Part shown: positions 8,979-21,600 of the stretch, in pieces
Layout: each line of letters starts with the position of its first letter
How positions within the stretch are numbered: position 1 is the first letter of the stretch
Source of the DNA: Nitrospirota bacterium
Lineage (GTDB): Bacteria; Nitrospirota; Thermodesulfovibrionia; Thermodesulfovibrionales; JdFR-88
DNA length: 64,000 bases
Reading direction: 5' to 3'
Assembly: GCA_021789215.1 (NCBI GenBank)
Contig: JAJYJS010000007.1
Location: 29,612 to 93,611 of the forward strand
The notes under the pieces: model-generated
Told to the model about the DNA's origin: nothing
The model's input: only the letters and a program-made list of their open reading frames with translations
Database searches by the model: none
Program-made: the position numbers and the translations under genes

Positions 8979-9509
8979 TTATTTTTTTTGCATCGCGTTA
9001 TAAAGCGAAATAATTTCGGGGGTTATATCCACTTCTTTTGTGGAATAGACTATCCCGGCGGAGCGTTTTTCGAATACCACGGAGTAATTTCCCTTTTTGG
9101 CTATCTGGGTTATTATGCCGCCTATCTCTTTCAGGGCCTTCTGCGTAAGGTTCTCGTTCATCTGTTTGATCTCTATCGACATGTCCTGCTCGGCATGCTT
9201 CAGGTCGGAGGTCTCTATTACAATCCTGTCACGCAGACTGGCAGTATCTTCGGGTGACATTGTTTTGGAGTCCTTCAGCTTGTCTTTCAACTGCTTCAAT
9301 TCCGCCGCCTTGTCCTGGAGGGCCTTCCTTTTTGCACTGATTTCCTTCTGAAGGGTTTCGGCATAGCCCTGCGTGGCCTTGGAAGTCCTCATGATTTCCT
9401 GAATATCGAAGACGCCTATTTTAAGCGGAGCGGCGTAGGCGCTTACCACGGAACCAAACATCAAAACGCAAAAAAACATGCCGCATAAAGCAAAAAACCT
9501 CTTTTTCAT
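8979..9509 (-). CDS. OmpH/Skp-family periplasmic chaperone
   Basis: Holdase for unfolded outer-membrane proteins. The 176-residue protein starts with a signal peptide (MKKRFFALCGMFFCVLMFG, cleavage near SAYAA). The mature start LKIGVFDIQEIMRTSKATQG is the usual family sequence. A long charged coiled coil follows (about 50-130), then a beta segment with YSVVFEKRSAGIVYS. Length matches Skp. An AGGA sequence precedes the ATG. It stands alone here rather than after bamA, so it may be a paralogue. Its proximity to the secretion locus at 10-32 kb may be coincidental. Confidence 0.85.
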   Translation of the reverse strand: MKKRFFALCGMFFCVLMFGSVVSAYAAPLKIGVFDIQEIMRTSKATQGYAETLQKEISAKRKALQDKAAELKQLKDKLKDSKTMSPEDTASLRDRIVIETSDLKHAEQDMSIEIKQMNENLTQKALKEIGGIITQIAKKGNYSVVFEKRSAGIVYSTKEVDITPEIISLYNAMQKK

Positions 9510-9763
9510 TCCTCTTTAGTCCTCTCTCCTGGTAAATTTTCCCATTCTAACGCCCTTCCGGGAAACCTAAATGATATTCCGGGCCGGCCTGAAATTGAGC
9601 CTGAACCTGTCCTGGTCACCCGTGACCTTGCTGAAAGCGTATCCGCCGGAATTGTGATTGAGGTCTCTATCCAAAGTACATGTTAATTTAAAAAAAGAAC
9701 TTTTAAATGTCAAGGAAAAAGGCGTGGCTATTTTTTGCCCGCGGGCAATACGCTCGCTATCCA

Positions 9764-10420
9764 TTAAAATGCCCTGTTTTTTTGCCGGACCCCGCCGGCG
9801 CCAAAGTCTTTTTTGCTGTCCGAAAAAAATTCCGGAGAACGGCCGCGCAGGAACCGGATGACTTCCTCAACGCACTCGGGCAGGCTGGTCTCGCCGGTCT
9901 TCAGGTGCAGGTCCGGATTTTCCGGCGGCTCATACGGCGACGATATCCCGGTAAAATCGGGGATATCCCCCCTCCTTGCCCTTGCGTAGATGCCCTTGAC
10001 GTCCCTCTTCTCGCATGTCTCAAGACTGCAATCGCAATATATTTCGGTAAAATTCTCCGGGCCCACCAGCGATCTCACCCATGCCCTGTCCTTCCTGAAC
10101 GGGGAGATGAAGGCGGTGAGCGCGATTATCCCGGCATCGACGAACAGCTTTGTCATTTCCCCTATCCGCCTGATGTTTTCACCGCGGTCCCTGGGCGAAA
10201 AGCCCAGGTCAGAGCAGAGTCCATGGCGGACGTTGTCGCCGTCGAAGACATACGTGCGGCAATTCATCTTGTGGAGCCGCGCTTCCACGGCATGGGCGAG
10301 GGTGGATTTCCCGGCCCCGGAAAGGCCGGTAAACCAGAGCACGATGCTCCGGTGGCCATTGATTTTCTCCCGGTCCGGGCGCTTGATTATCGAATGATGA
10401 AACGTAAGGTTCCGGGTCAT
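9764..10420 (-). CDS. cysC: Adenylylsulfate (APS) kinase
   Basis: Phosphorylates adenosine 5'-phosphosulfate to PAPS, the sulfate donor for sulfotransferases. The P-loop GLSGAGKS is at 32-39, DGDNVR is at 60-65 and the APS-binding region has GFSPRDRGENIRRI. The 218 residues cover a kinase alone, with no fused ATP sulfurylase. There is no assimilatory cysH or cysN/D nearby. It lies 140 bp after the TPR-sulfotransferase, the obvious consumer of its product. A GC-rich hairpin separates them, so co-transcription is likely but not certain. The ~35-residue C-terminal tail after RFLRGRSP is not typical of CysC. The 254-bp gap to ompH (9510-9763) shows no convincing gene. Confidence 0.93.
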   Translation of the reverse strand: MTRNLTFHHSIIKRPDREKINGHRSIVLWFTGLSGAGKSTLAHAVEARLHKMNCRTYVFDGDNVRHGLCSDLGFSPRDRGENIRRIGEMTKLFVDAGIIALTAFISPFRKDRAWVRSLVGPENFTEIYCDCSLETCEKRDVKGIYARARRGDIPDFTGISSPYEPPENPDLHLKTGETSLPECVEEVIRFLRGRSPEFFSDSKKDFGAGGVRQKNRAF

Positions 10421-10478
10421 TAAAAAGGGCCTCGCAATTGAATCCGCAATTTCGAGGGGGAGGGTAAATTATTCCGGC

Positions 10479-10514
10479 GCCCTCTCACAGCCTTCCCCTT
10501 AAGAGGGAGGGGGC
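10479..10514. repeat. GC-rich hairpin repeat between cysC and the sulfotransferase gene
   Basis: An imperfect inverted repeat built from CCCTCTCACAG, CCTTCCCC and GAGGGAGGGGG, resembling short REP-like hairpins common in GC-rich genomes. It could attenuate read-through into cysC or stabilise the upstream mRNA. Confidence 0.4.
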
Positions 10515-10560
10515 CAATGAATTGCAAGTTAAAATCATCTCCGCCTGGACGGCGCTGAGG

Positions 10561-12618
10561 TCAGCCCTCCGGGAGCAGTTCGGCCAGGGGGCCAAGGAAC
10601 GGCTCGTATTTCTTCCACCTTGCCATGGAGCTTTTGTATATGGGCTGGCGCACCTGCCAGTTGCTGGAGGTCTTCACCGGGCGCTCCGTCCGATGGAACC
10701 GGAGGCACTTTTCGTCCCAGGGCAGGCCGCAGAACGCGATAAGCTTCCGGCTCTCCTCTTCCTGGTCCTTTATCAGCTCCTCGTAAGTGACCTCGTGGAA
10801 TACGTCCGGCGGAAGCACGTTGCGCCAGTGCTCCATCACCCGCTGGTACTGCCTGTAGTAAAAGACGAGGTTGTCCAGGTCGTAGCCGTAAGGGTGATAG
10901 CCCGCGAATTTATGGAAGTAGATTGAAAGGCAGGTGTCCACCGGGTTCCTTCTCAGGTGGATTATCTTCGCCTTGGGAAAGACAGTGTGTATGAGTCCGA
11001 TCCGCTGGTAGTTGCCGGGCATCTTGTCGGTTATGTGCCACGCGGTCTTCGAGAAGGTGCGCAGGTAATCGATGTTCTGCTCCGCGATGGAGCGCGCCAC
11101 CTCGGCCGTCATGGCCGGGACGTCCTCATTGGGGTGTTTCTTTTCCATGTCCTCCCAGAAAACAAGCTCCCCCGCCCCGTGGACCCTCGGGTGGCTCGCG
11201 ATGATCTGCTCCACGAGCGTGGTGCCGGAGCGTATCATGCCAAGCACCATCAGGGGCAGGTCGGCGTCCGAGCCCAAGTCCCGCCTCTGCTCGAAAAACT
11301 CCGGAGTGAAGGTCTCTATGATACGGGAGATATACCCTTCGTGCTTCTCCCTGTTGAACTCGTATTTCCTGTTCTCTATGCGGTTTGCCTCGTGGTAGCT
11401 GGCAAAGGCCTCCTCGTGCCGTCCGAGGTCGTCGTATATCTTGCCAAGGGCAAAGCGGATGTCGGCGACTTCCTCATCCCTTATCCCTTCCCTGTCCAGC
11501 AGCTTCCGGATGGTTTCAAGCAGCTCCTCGTCTCCCGCGGTAAACTTTTTGCAGGCCGTCATGCAGAGGTAGGCCGCAGCGAAATTCCCGTCTGCGGCAA
11601 GGGCCTTCCTGTGGGCTGTCATCGCCTCATCGAATTTTCCCTGCTGCTGGTAAATACCGCCCATGTTGTTGTAGGCGGCCGCAAATTCCGGCTTCAGCAC
11701 GGCGGCCCGCCGGTGTGCGTCCAGGGCCTCGTCCAGTTTCAGCAGCTCCCGGAGGGAAAAGCCCAGGTTGTTCCATGCCTCGGCATAGTCCGGCTTGGCG
11801 TCAATAGCGTGCCTGAAGGCGTCCGCCGCCTCTTCGTACTTCGCCTGGGTGTTCAGGGCAAAGCCCAGGTTGTTCCAGGCGTCCGCGTAGCCGGGTTTTA
11901 GCTCGATCGCGCGCCTGTAGCTGGCGATGGCCTCATCGGGTTTTTTATATTCGAGGTAGATGGCCCCGAGGTTGTTGTGGGCCTCGGCGTAGCCCGGATC
12001 GATCTCCGTCGCCTTTTTGTAACACTCCTCCGCCTCCGCGTGTTTGGACTGCTCGTGCCAGATAAAGCCCATGTTGTTGTACGCCTCGCAGTAGCGCGGC
12101 CTGAGCTCGATTGCACGCTTGTAGCTTTCGACGGCCTCCTCGGGCCTGCCCATGTCTTTTAGGACAATGCCCTGGTTGTACCAGGCCTCCGCGTAGCGGG
12201 GGTTCAGTCTTTGCGCCTGCTGATAGCTCTGGAGGGCCTCGTCGAATTTGCGAAGGCTGTACAGGGCGGAGCCCATGTTGTTGTAGGCCTCCGCGTAATC
12301 GGGTTTAAGCTCGACCGCCCGCTGGAAGCAGGCCACCGCGCGATCAAGCTGCCCCGCTCCCTGCAGGGCCAGCCCCAGGTTGCTGAAGAACTCCGGGACA
12401 GTGCTGTTCACGCCGATCGCCCTCTCGATAAGCCCGGCGGCGGCGCTGAAATCGCCTCTCTGGATGCCGATCACACCAAGGTAATGGAGCGCCGTGGTGT
12501 TGTAGGGTTCTTTTTCGAGTATCTTCCGGTATATGTCCGCGGCGGCCTTCAGATTGCCGGACCGATGGTGCCGGACGGCAATCTGAAGCGCCTGCGCTAT
12601 AGGTACAGTCTGATTCAT
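10561..12618 (-). CDS. TPR-repeat sulfotransferase
   Basis: Predicted PAPS-dependent sulfotransferase fused to a protein-binding superhelix. About residues 10-380 hold roughly ten tetratricopeptide repeats, many with YAEAYNNMGSALYS-type helices. The C-terminal catalytic domain carries a 5'-PAPS loop MIRSGTTLVEQI near 459 and a 3'-phosphate motif RRNPVDTCLSIYFHKF near 553. There is no signal peptide, so it acts in the cytosol. The first codon of the open frame is TTG; the adjacent ATG with AAGG upstream is preferred. It begins 47 bp after the giant exoprotein gene and is followed by cysC. The TPR array suggests a protein substrate, and the neighbouring exoprotein is the obvious candidate. That is inference. 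Confidence 0.88.
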   Translation of the reverse strand: MNQTVPIAQALQIAVRHHRSGNLKAAADIYRKILEKEPYNTTALHYLGVIGIQRGDFSAAAGLIERAIGVNSTVPEFFSNLGLALQGAGQLDRAVACFQRAVELKPDYAEAYNNMGSALYSLRKFDEALQSYQQAQRLNPRYAEAWYNQGIVLKDMGRPEEAVESYKRAIELRPRYCEAYNNMGFIWHEQSKHAEAEECYKKATEIDPGYAEAHNNLGAIYLEYKKPDEAIASYRRAIELKPGYADAWNNLGFALNTQAKYEEAADAFRHAIDAKPDYAEAWNNLGFSLRELLKLDEALDAHRRAAVLKPEFAAAYNNMGGIYQQQGKFDEAMTAHRKALAADGNFAAAYLCMTACKKFTAGDEELLETIRKLLDREGIRDEEVADIRFALGKIYDDLGRHEEAFASYHEANRIENRKYEFNREKHEGYISRIIETFTPEFFEQRRDLGSDADLPLMVLGMIRSGTTLVEQIIASHPRVHGAGELVFWEDMEKKHPNEDVPAMTAEVARSIAEQNIDYLRTFSKTAWHITDKMPGNYQRIGLIHTVFPKAKIIHLRRNPVDTCLSIYFHKFAGYHPYGYDLDNLVFYYRQYQRVMEHWRNVLPPDVFHEVTYEELIKDQEEESRKLIAFCGLPWDEKCLRFHRTERPVKTSSNWQVRQPIYKSSMARWKKYEPFLGPLAELLPEG

Positions 12619-12665
12619 CAAGGCCTTATTCTATGGCAATTCCTCTCAAAATTTCCACTCCCGGC

Positions 12666-15600
12666 TTAGTAGCCCTGGTTTTCCCCCTGGATCCTCCAGA
12701 GCCGCTCGCCCTCGCCGGGCACGGTGTACAGCCAGTTCTCTCCGGACGTGGCCCCGCTCATCTCTCTCATCGCCTCCTGGATAGCCAGATAGCCAGCGGC
12801 ATCGTCCGGCAAGAAGCCGATCGGGTTATAGCCGAGCATATGCCTGTCGTAATAGAACAGATTGCTCTGATGGTGTCCCGGTGTAGGCTCCGTATTGAAG
12901 AGGACATATATGTATGGAGCACTACCGGTCAGATGGCCGCCGTCGAGCGCGTACAGGCTCAGATACCCGCCCGTCACGTCCACATTGATCGGATCGGCCG
13001 CCGTGCCGAGCTCACCGCCGAGGGCGTCCAGGGTCGCGCCCTGTGTCGCCGTGACCTTGTTGCCGTCAGCGCCGAGTATCGAGCCGCCGGCCACGAGCGT
13101 CACGCTGCCGCCCTCAGCGTCAACCGTGCCGAGTGTTATGCCGCCGTCCGCGCCGAGGATAATGTCCCCGCTGCCAGTTGTTACACTGGTAAGGTCCACC
13201 GTCCCGTCGCCGTTATTATGTATGTATATGCCGCCGGTGCCGGTGCTTGCGCCAAGAGTGCCCGTCTCCGTGTAGATGTAAGACGTGCTCTGCCCTATGC
13301 CGCTCTTCGCGGTCAGGACAAGACCGCCGGGGGCGGTCACCACGTCATCTTTGCTTTCGGAGGTTATCATGCCGCCATCAGCTTTCAACGTTAGCTGTGC
13401 GCCGGAGGGGCCGCTAAGCTCGGACGCTATGTCCACGGACGCGCCCTCGATGGTGAGCTTGACCGTGCCGAGCCCGTAGAAGTACCCGTTGGTCAGGGAA
13501 TCGGATGTGCCGGCGCTGATCGTCACTGCCCCGGTGTTTTTGGAGCCGAGCGTGAGGCTGCGGGTTGGATGGACGTATTCAAGATCGCTGTCCGAGACAT
13601 AAAGGCCGCTTCCGCTGTCCCCGATTACCATGGGAGTGCCCGGAGCCCCGGCCGCAAGCGTTATGTCGCCGGCATAGACATCGCCGTTCAGGGTGATGCC
13701 GGAGGCGGCTATGGTGACGCTGCCGTCATAGCCGTTTGCCACGGAACCGGAGCCGCCCATCGCGTTTATGGAACCCAGGGATACGACCGAGCCCGAACCG
13801 GTGGCGTTTATGCTCACGCTGCCGCCGTTGCCGCCCGTGCCGCCCTCGCCGGTTGCGCTTCCGCCGTTGGCGTGTATTTCACCGCCAAGATCGATATCCG
13901 AAGCCTTGCCGCTGGTGCTGATGGTGACCGGGCCGCCGTCGCCGCCGGTAAACAGCGCGGTGCCGCCGTTGGCGTATATATTTCCATCGCCGGTTATCGG
14001 GGAGGAATCGCCGGTGGTCTTGACCGTCACCTTCCCGCCTTTGCCTCCGGTCTGGTAACCACCCTCCCAGTTGGACCCTCCGTAGGCACTAATATCACCG
14101 TTAATGGTTATGCCGGAGCTTGTCCCGCCGGTCTGGATCGTAACGGTCCCGCCGTCGCCGCCGCGGATGCCCGACCCAGAGCTGCCATACGCGCCTATTT
14201 CGCCGTTCACGGTGATGCTGGAATCGTCCCCGCCGGTGGCGATATAGATAGATCCGCCGTCGCCGCCAACGCCGTTTGTATAGTTTGCAGCATACTCCCC
14301 GCAGGCCTCGACACCGGAGACCGTTATGGGAGAGAAATTCCTGGTTGCCGTTATATTTATATTGCCGCCGCTTCCTGGATTGGTATTGGCAAAGCCGCCC
14401 CATGCGTTTATCGCGCTGGCGCTTATGCCTGAGCTGACCCCGGTTGTGCCGATATTTATCGTGCCGCCGTCGCCGGCCTTTGCATCGTGGGCGTCGCCGC
14501 CATCAGCCTTTACATAATGGACATAAATCGTGGAGCCTGTTCCGCTTGTGCTGATGTCCACGTTGCCGCCATGACCGCCCGCCAGGCCGTTCTGGCCGTC
14601 GCCGCCGCTCACATCTATCCCGGAATCTCCATTGCTGTTATCTACGTCTATATACGCCCCGGGGCCGGAGGTGCTGATGGTCACGTTGCCCCCCTGGCTG
14701 CCGTGGTAGTTGACGGTGCCGCCTTCGCCTACGGTCGTGGTTGCGCCGCCGGCTCCGCCGTGTGCGTCTATTTTGCCCGAGACTTCCACGTACGAATCCG
14801 TCCCGGTGGTGGTTATCGTGACGTTGCCGCCGTTGCCGCCGGTGTTGACCTCCGGGATGAAGGGCCCAATGCCGCCAGAGTCCTGCCCGTAGACGTCGAT
14901 AGCGCCGGCGATGCTCACCGGCCCGCCGGAGGTGATGGTCACATTGCCGCCGCTTGCTCCGGGTATGGGCGCGACGGCGCTCAATCCCCAGCCGCTGCCG
15001 CTAATCGTGCCGCCGATAGCGGCTATAACGCTGTTTGGATCAACGGTGACGCCGTGTGAGCCCTTTGCCGTCAGGTACACGCTCCCGCCGCCAAGCGCCG
15101 CGACAAAGCTGCCGGTGCCATCGTTATCATCGTACAGGTAAATGCCGTTCCCGGCGGTCAGCGTCACGTCATCCGCGCCACCCGTGCCGATGAAGCTGCC
15201 GGTGAGCGTGATATCGCCGTTATTGGCCGTAACGTTCACCGCGCCGCCGTTGGCAGTGCCGATGAAGCTCTGGTCGGAAAGCGTTACGTCATTTGCCGCA
15301 GTCACCGTGACATCGCCGCCATTTTCCGTGACTATTCCGCCAAGGACATAAATGCCGCCCTCGTCAGTAGTAACGTCTATGGACCCGCCTCCAGTGGTTA
15401 GAATGCCGCCAAAAAAGAGGCTGATGTCCCCGGTCTTCGCATCAAGGGTTATATCGTGGGTCGCAACCAGATTGTGAAATTTTATGTCGAAGCCGCTGCC
15501 GTCTACAAAGTCCACGCTGCCGATGGGAACCGGCAGTCCGCCCTCAAGCGTGGCCACGTCGTTACTCTCATTTACCAGTATGAACTGGCCGTCTGCCCCC

Positions 15601-18600
15601 TCGAGGTCCAGCAGGTTGGCGTTGATGACGCCGGTCATCTCGCCAGCCGGGCCTTCGGAAGCTATGCCGTTTGTGGTTATGGTCACGACGCCGGCGGGAT
15701 TAGAGCCCCCGGCCGTAACACTGCCGCCCGTGGCCGACACCGTGCTGCCTATGTTTATGTTTGAAGTGGTGGTGGTCAGGTTCACGAAACCGCCCGCGCC
15801 ACTTGTCGAGCCGGAGCCGGCATTGACGACTACTGGGCCATTTATAGTTATGTCCGAAGACGAACCGTTCGTGCTGATGGTTATCGTCCCGCCATCGCCG
15901 CCCTGGCCGCTGCTCGCGTCGCCGCCATAGGCGTATATCTTGCTGGCGGTTATCGGGGAACTGCTCCCGCTTGTGCTTATGGTGACAATGCCGCCATTGC
16001 CGCCCTGGCCGCCGGAAGTGCTCCAGCCATGGCGGGCATCCGCGCCTATATAAGAGACGTCTATGCCGGAGCCGAGGCCGGTGGTGGTTATGGTCACTGT
16101 ACCGCCATTGCCGCCCGCCGCTTTGGATGTGCCCGAGCCGCCGTCGGCGTAAATGTGGCCTGCGGCTATCGTGGAAGAGTTACCGGTCGTGCTGATGCTC
16201 ACCTGGCCGCCATCGCCATCCTGGCCGCTCGCTGCGCCGCCATCGGCGTATACGTGGTCCGCGCTTATGCCGGCGGTTGAGCCGTGAGTCATTATCAGCA
16301 CCGTGCCGCCGGTGCCGCCATTAACACCCGCGCCGCCGTTGGCGTACAGGTCGCCTGTGTTTATCCAGGCGCCGGTCCCGCTCGTGCTGATGGTTATCGT
16401 CCCGCCATCGCCGCCCTGGCCGCTCGCGTTGCCGCCGTTGGCGGACATCGAACCAGCGCTTATCCCGGAATTGGGGCCGCTGGTGCTGATAGTTATCTGC
16501 CCGCCATGGCCGCCCGTGACGCCGTTGCCGCCGTTGGCGGCTATGTTGTATGCGGTTATGAGTGAGCTGGTTCCCGCGCCGCCACTGATGCCGCTAAAAA
16601 CGCCAACATGCCCGCCTATGCCGCCCGTGACGCCCGAGCCGCCATCAGCATTTATGCTGCCGTCAAGTGTAATGGATGCATTGGAACCGCTGGTAGCGAT
16701 GATCACACCGCCGCCGATTCCGCCGTTGCCGCCAATACCTGCGCTGCCGTTTGCTCCCGGTGCGCCCGCAACGGTGCCCGATCCGCCGATTCCTCCCTGG
16801 CCTCCCTGGCCTCCCACACCGCCCTGGCCGCCGTTTGCATCTATCTCGCCGTCTATGGTTATGCTGGAGCTGCCCTGGGCCGCGGTTATGGTAACTATGC
16901 CGCCCTGGCCGCCCTGGCCGCCCGCGCCACCCTGACCGCCCTGGCCGCCGGTACCGCCCTTGGTGGTGTAAGCAGAACCGTTCCAGTTGCCGCTATAACC
17001 CTGGCCGCCTGCGCCGCCCTGGCCGCCTGCGCCGCCAATGCCGCCATCAGCCGATATCATGCCGCCTATGGTTATGGTGGAGTTGCCCTGCTCCGCGGTT
17101 ATCGTGACGGCGCCGCCGGTGCCGCCCTGGCCGCCGGCATACCCCGTGTTGCCATTGCTTCCAGTATCGCCCGCCATGCCCGTGCCGCCCGCGCCACCGC
17201 GACCGCCGTTTACGTTTATCGTGCTGCCGCTTTCAAGATTTATCGTGGAGTTGGCGCCCTTGGCGTCTATGACAACCGTGCCGCCAATGCCCCCAGTGCC
17301 GCCTGCCCTGCTGCCCCCGAAGAAGAACCCGCCATAACCACCTGAGCCGCCGTTTGCGGATATCTCCGCGCCATCTTGAACGTCTATACCGGCATAGGTC
17401 CCGTTGGTGGTTATGATTATAGTCCCGCCGTCTCCGCCGGGTATACCCATGAAGGCCCCGCTTGCGCCATCGGCATTGAGCGAGCCGCTGATGTTTATCG
17501 CGCTATGGTCTTCCGATGTGCCATCGGTCCGCGTCGTAGTGAGGTTTATGTCGCCGCCTCTTTCTCCGATGCCCACCCCTGCAGTGGATATCGCGCCGCC
17601 AATCGTGATGTTCTGATAGGCCGTGAGACTCACGGAGCCGCTTGTGCTGCCGTCAGTGCTGATAGTAAATCCTTTGGGAAGCGTGATGCTGCCGCTGCCC
17701 GTGATGTTCACGGCATGGGCTGAATAGAGGTCGTGCACCGTCAGGTCGATACCGTCTACAAAGTCCACGCTGCCGATGACCGGGCCCTTGATGCCGCCCT
17801 CAAGCGTGTTGACCTGGTTGCCGGGCGTATCCAGTATGAACGTGCCATTCAGGCCTTCCAGGTCCAGCAGGTTGGCGTTGATGACGCCACTGCTTGTCTC
17901 GGAGGCGGTGCCGCTTGTGGTTATGGTCACGACGCCGGCGGGATTAGAGCCCCCGGCCGTAACACTGCCGCCCGTGGCCGACACCGTGCTGCCTATGTTT
18001 ATGTTTGAAGTGGTGGTGGTCAGGTCCACGAAACCGCCCGCGCCTTCCGCTGTGCCCGCGCCGCCGTTTGCCAATATGGGACCGTTTATGTTTATGTCAG
18101 AACCGGCCTGGCCGGTGCTTAGCGACACCGTGCCGCCGTTTCCGCCATCGCCAGCCCCCTCAATAGCGGAACCGCCCGCCACATTCAAATACCCGGCCAC
18201 TATGCCGGAATTGGGGCCGGTTGTATTGAAGGTTATCGAGCCGCCGTCTCCGCCGTTGGCGCCGGAAAACCCGAACCCGCCGTTGAGGCCCATGTACCCG
18301 GCGCTTATACCGGCGGTCAAACCGTGGGTTTCCAGGTCGAACGTGCCGCCGTTGCCGGCTTTGGCGCTTGTGCCGGCCGCGTTGCCGCCCCAGGCGTAAA
18401 TATCATAAGTATTGTTTATGCCGGAGCCTTTGCCATTTGTGGTGATGGTCAGCGTGCCGCCGTTGCCGCCCTGTGCGTTCTGGCCCGTTGCGTTGCCGCC
18501 GGTCAAACCGGACAGGTTCAGGCTTACGGTGGAATTGTCCCCGCTGGTGCTGATGATGACCGTGCCGCCGGTGCCGCCCGTAGCGCTAGTGCCGGTCACC

Positions 18601-21600
18601 CAGCCGCCATTAGCGTTTATGCCGGTTGCCGTTATATTCGCGCCGGTCGCGCCGTTCGTCCCGCCGTCTGCGGTCACACCCGTCATTATCTTGATGGTGC
18701 CGCCGTTGCCGCCTGTGACGTTCGCGCCGTTCGCGCTGCCGCCGTTGGAATTGACGGTCCCGGTTATGGCGATGTTCGCGCCCGCGCCGCCGGTGGTTAT
18801 CGTGATGTCGCCGCCCCTGCCGCCGTTGCCTTCGGGGTTGTTGGCCCCGTTGGCCTCCAGCGTGCCCGCCATGGTTATCGCGCCGCTCGTCGTGCCCTTC
18901 ACCGTGGATATCGTGATGTTTCCGGCATTATTGCCGGCCGTGGTGGAGCCGGTGTTTATGGTGCTGTAGGCATCCACATCCGCCGTGCCTGCCTCTATGT
19001 CCACGTTGCCGCCGTTAGTGGTGATGGTGCTGCCAGCCCCCAGGAAATAATCCAGGTACACCTTGCCGTTAAGCGCGGTGAGGTCCACGTCGCCGTCATT
19101 TGTATGGATGTTGGCGTCCTGCAGCGTGATGCCGGCGTTGTCAGAGGTAATCTGCACGGCCGCGCCGGATGCGGTGCTGTCCACCGTGCCGGTAAGCGTT
19201 ATCTGGTTTACCGCGTCAATGTTGGCCGCATTGCCGCCGCCGTCGTTGCCATTGAGGTTCACGTTCTCTATGGTGAGGGCCGAAGCGTCAACGAAGTCCA
19301 CACTGCCGATCGGGCCGCCCCCGCCGGCACCGCCTTCCAGCACCGCCACCTGGTTGTCGCCCGTGAGATAGAACGTGCCGCCCGTGGCCGCGCCGCCGTA
19401 GCTTTCCAGGTCGAGCGTGTCGGTCTGGATAAAGCCGCTGCCGATCTCGGAGGCCGTGCCGTTCGTGGTGAGCGTGACCATGCCGGTCCCGCCGCCAAGG
19501 GCCGTTACGGAATTGGTTATCTGGATGTCCGAGGTGTCCGTGGTGATGCTCACCGAGCCGCCGCTGCCTTCGGCCCATATATTCCCCGCGGTTATATCGG
19601 ATTTCGTCCCAGCCGTGCTCAGGACCACTGAGTCGCCGGGCCCGTAGCTGCCGCCGCTGCTCCTGCCGCCGTATGCTAACACGCTGTGCGCCGCTATGGG
19701 AGCGCTGGTCGCCCCGGTGGTGGTTATGCTCACCGCGCCGCTGCCGCCGGGGGTGGCCCCTCTGCCGGGTTCGTCCCGTATTTCTTTGGCCACTATGCCG
19801 GAGAAGCTCCCGTGGCTGCTTATGGTCACGATGCCAGCGTTGCCGCCTGTTGAAAGGCCTGACCCGCCGCCCGCGCCCACGCTTGTGGCGGCTATGCCCG
19901 CATGAGAGCCGCCGGTGGTTATGGACACGCTGCCGCCGTCTCCGCCGGTTATGCCGTCGCCCCACACCGCATATTCGCCGGCCCCTCCGCCCCACGCCCA
20001 TACATTGTTGGCGCTTATATTGGAATAGTTGCCGCTTGTGCTGATGGTAATGCTGCCCGCGCTGCCGGCTATTCCGCCGACGCCTGTTGCACTCGCACCG
20101 TCCGCGGATACGGTACTGGCGTGTATCCACGCGCCGGTCGCGCCGTTTTCCGCGCCTTTTGCCGAGGTGACGCCCGTCTGGATGTAAATCGTGCCGCCCT
20201 TGCCGCCCGTGCCGCTTGTCCCGTTCGCATTGCCGCCCTCCGCGGTTATGCCGATCGCGGTTATCGTGGCCTTGTTGCCGCTGGTGCTTATGTATACGCC
20301 GCCGCCGTTGGTGGAGCCGCCCGCGTTGCCGCCTTTGCCGCTCTGGCCTCTCATCTCGCCGCCGTCTACGGACACGTTGGAGACGTCAATGGCAGCGCCC
20401 GCGCCTGAAGCCGTGCCGCCAGTCGTGTATATCGTCACCTTTCCGCCGTCGCCGCCCTGGCCGGTGGCCTGGGGACCGCTTGAGCCCCCGCCGTTTGCGT
20501 GTATACCGCTTGCGGTTATCGCCGCGCCATTGCCGGTGGTGTAGATGCTGATGGAGCCGCCGTTTCCGCCCTGGGTATAGCCATAGCCGCCGTTTGCGTT
20601 TACGGTGTTCGCGGATATGACGGAGTTGAGGCCGGTCGTGTATATCTTAACCGTGCCGCCCTTGCCGCCCTGGCCGCTTGCGGCGCTGCTGCCTTCTGCG
20701 CGTATGTCAGTTGCGATTATGCCGGAGCTGATGCCAGAGGTGCTTATGGTCACATTGCCGCCATCGCCGCCTATGCTGCCCGAGCCGCTCGCTCTGCCGC
20801 CATTGGCATTTATGGCGATGCTGCTGCCGGCTTTTATGCCTGCTCCATTGCCGCTGGTGGTGATGCTTACGCTGCCGCCCTTGCCACCTTGCAAGCCGCC
20901 GTTGCCGCCGTCGGCGTCTATGTTATTTGCGGTTATGGTTGCGCCATTGCCGCTGGTGCTGATGTTTATGCCGCCGCCATTGTCAGCGCTGCCGGCATCA
21001 CCGCCGATGCCGCTGATTCCACCCGCGTTGCCGCCGTCTACAGATATGCCGTAGGCCCCTATGGTTGCCCCGTTGCCGCTGGTGCTGATGCTCACATGTC
21101 CGCCGATGCCGCCTTTGAAGCCTGAACTGCTCGCATAGCCGCCATCGGCGTAAACTTCAACAGCGGCGATTGTGGAGTTGTCTCCGCTTGTGCTTATGGT
21201 AACGGTGCCGCCGTCGCCGCCGATGCCGCCCGAGCCGACCACGCTGCCGCCGTTGGCGGACACATAATATGCGCTTATGCCGGAGCCGGCGCCGCTGGTG
21301 CTGATGGTTACCGTGCCGCCGATGCCGCCCTGCCCGCCGTTCCAGTTTGCGCTGCCGCCGTTGGCGGATACATAATCGGCAATTATGTCGGACCCTGGGC
21401 CGCTGGTGCTGATGGTGACCGTGCCGCCGATGCCGTCGATTCCGTCTGTGCCGCTCGCCGCGCCGCCGTTGGCGGTTATGTCGTCCACGGTTATAGAGCC
21501 GCTGTTGCTTGTTGAATGCCATACGCCCTGGCTGTCCTGATACGCGCCGGTCTTTATCGTGACTTTGCCGCCGTCGCCGCCGTAGCTGCCCATGCCGCTT

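Noticed and set aside
9567..9764. 65-codon minus-strand frame between ompH and cysC
   Set aside because: No ribosome-binding site or recognisable motif; it overlaps the cysC stop. Its C-terminal half might be a gene remnant, but I cannot support that.
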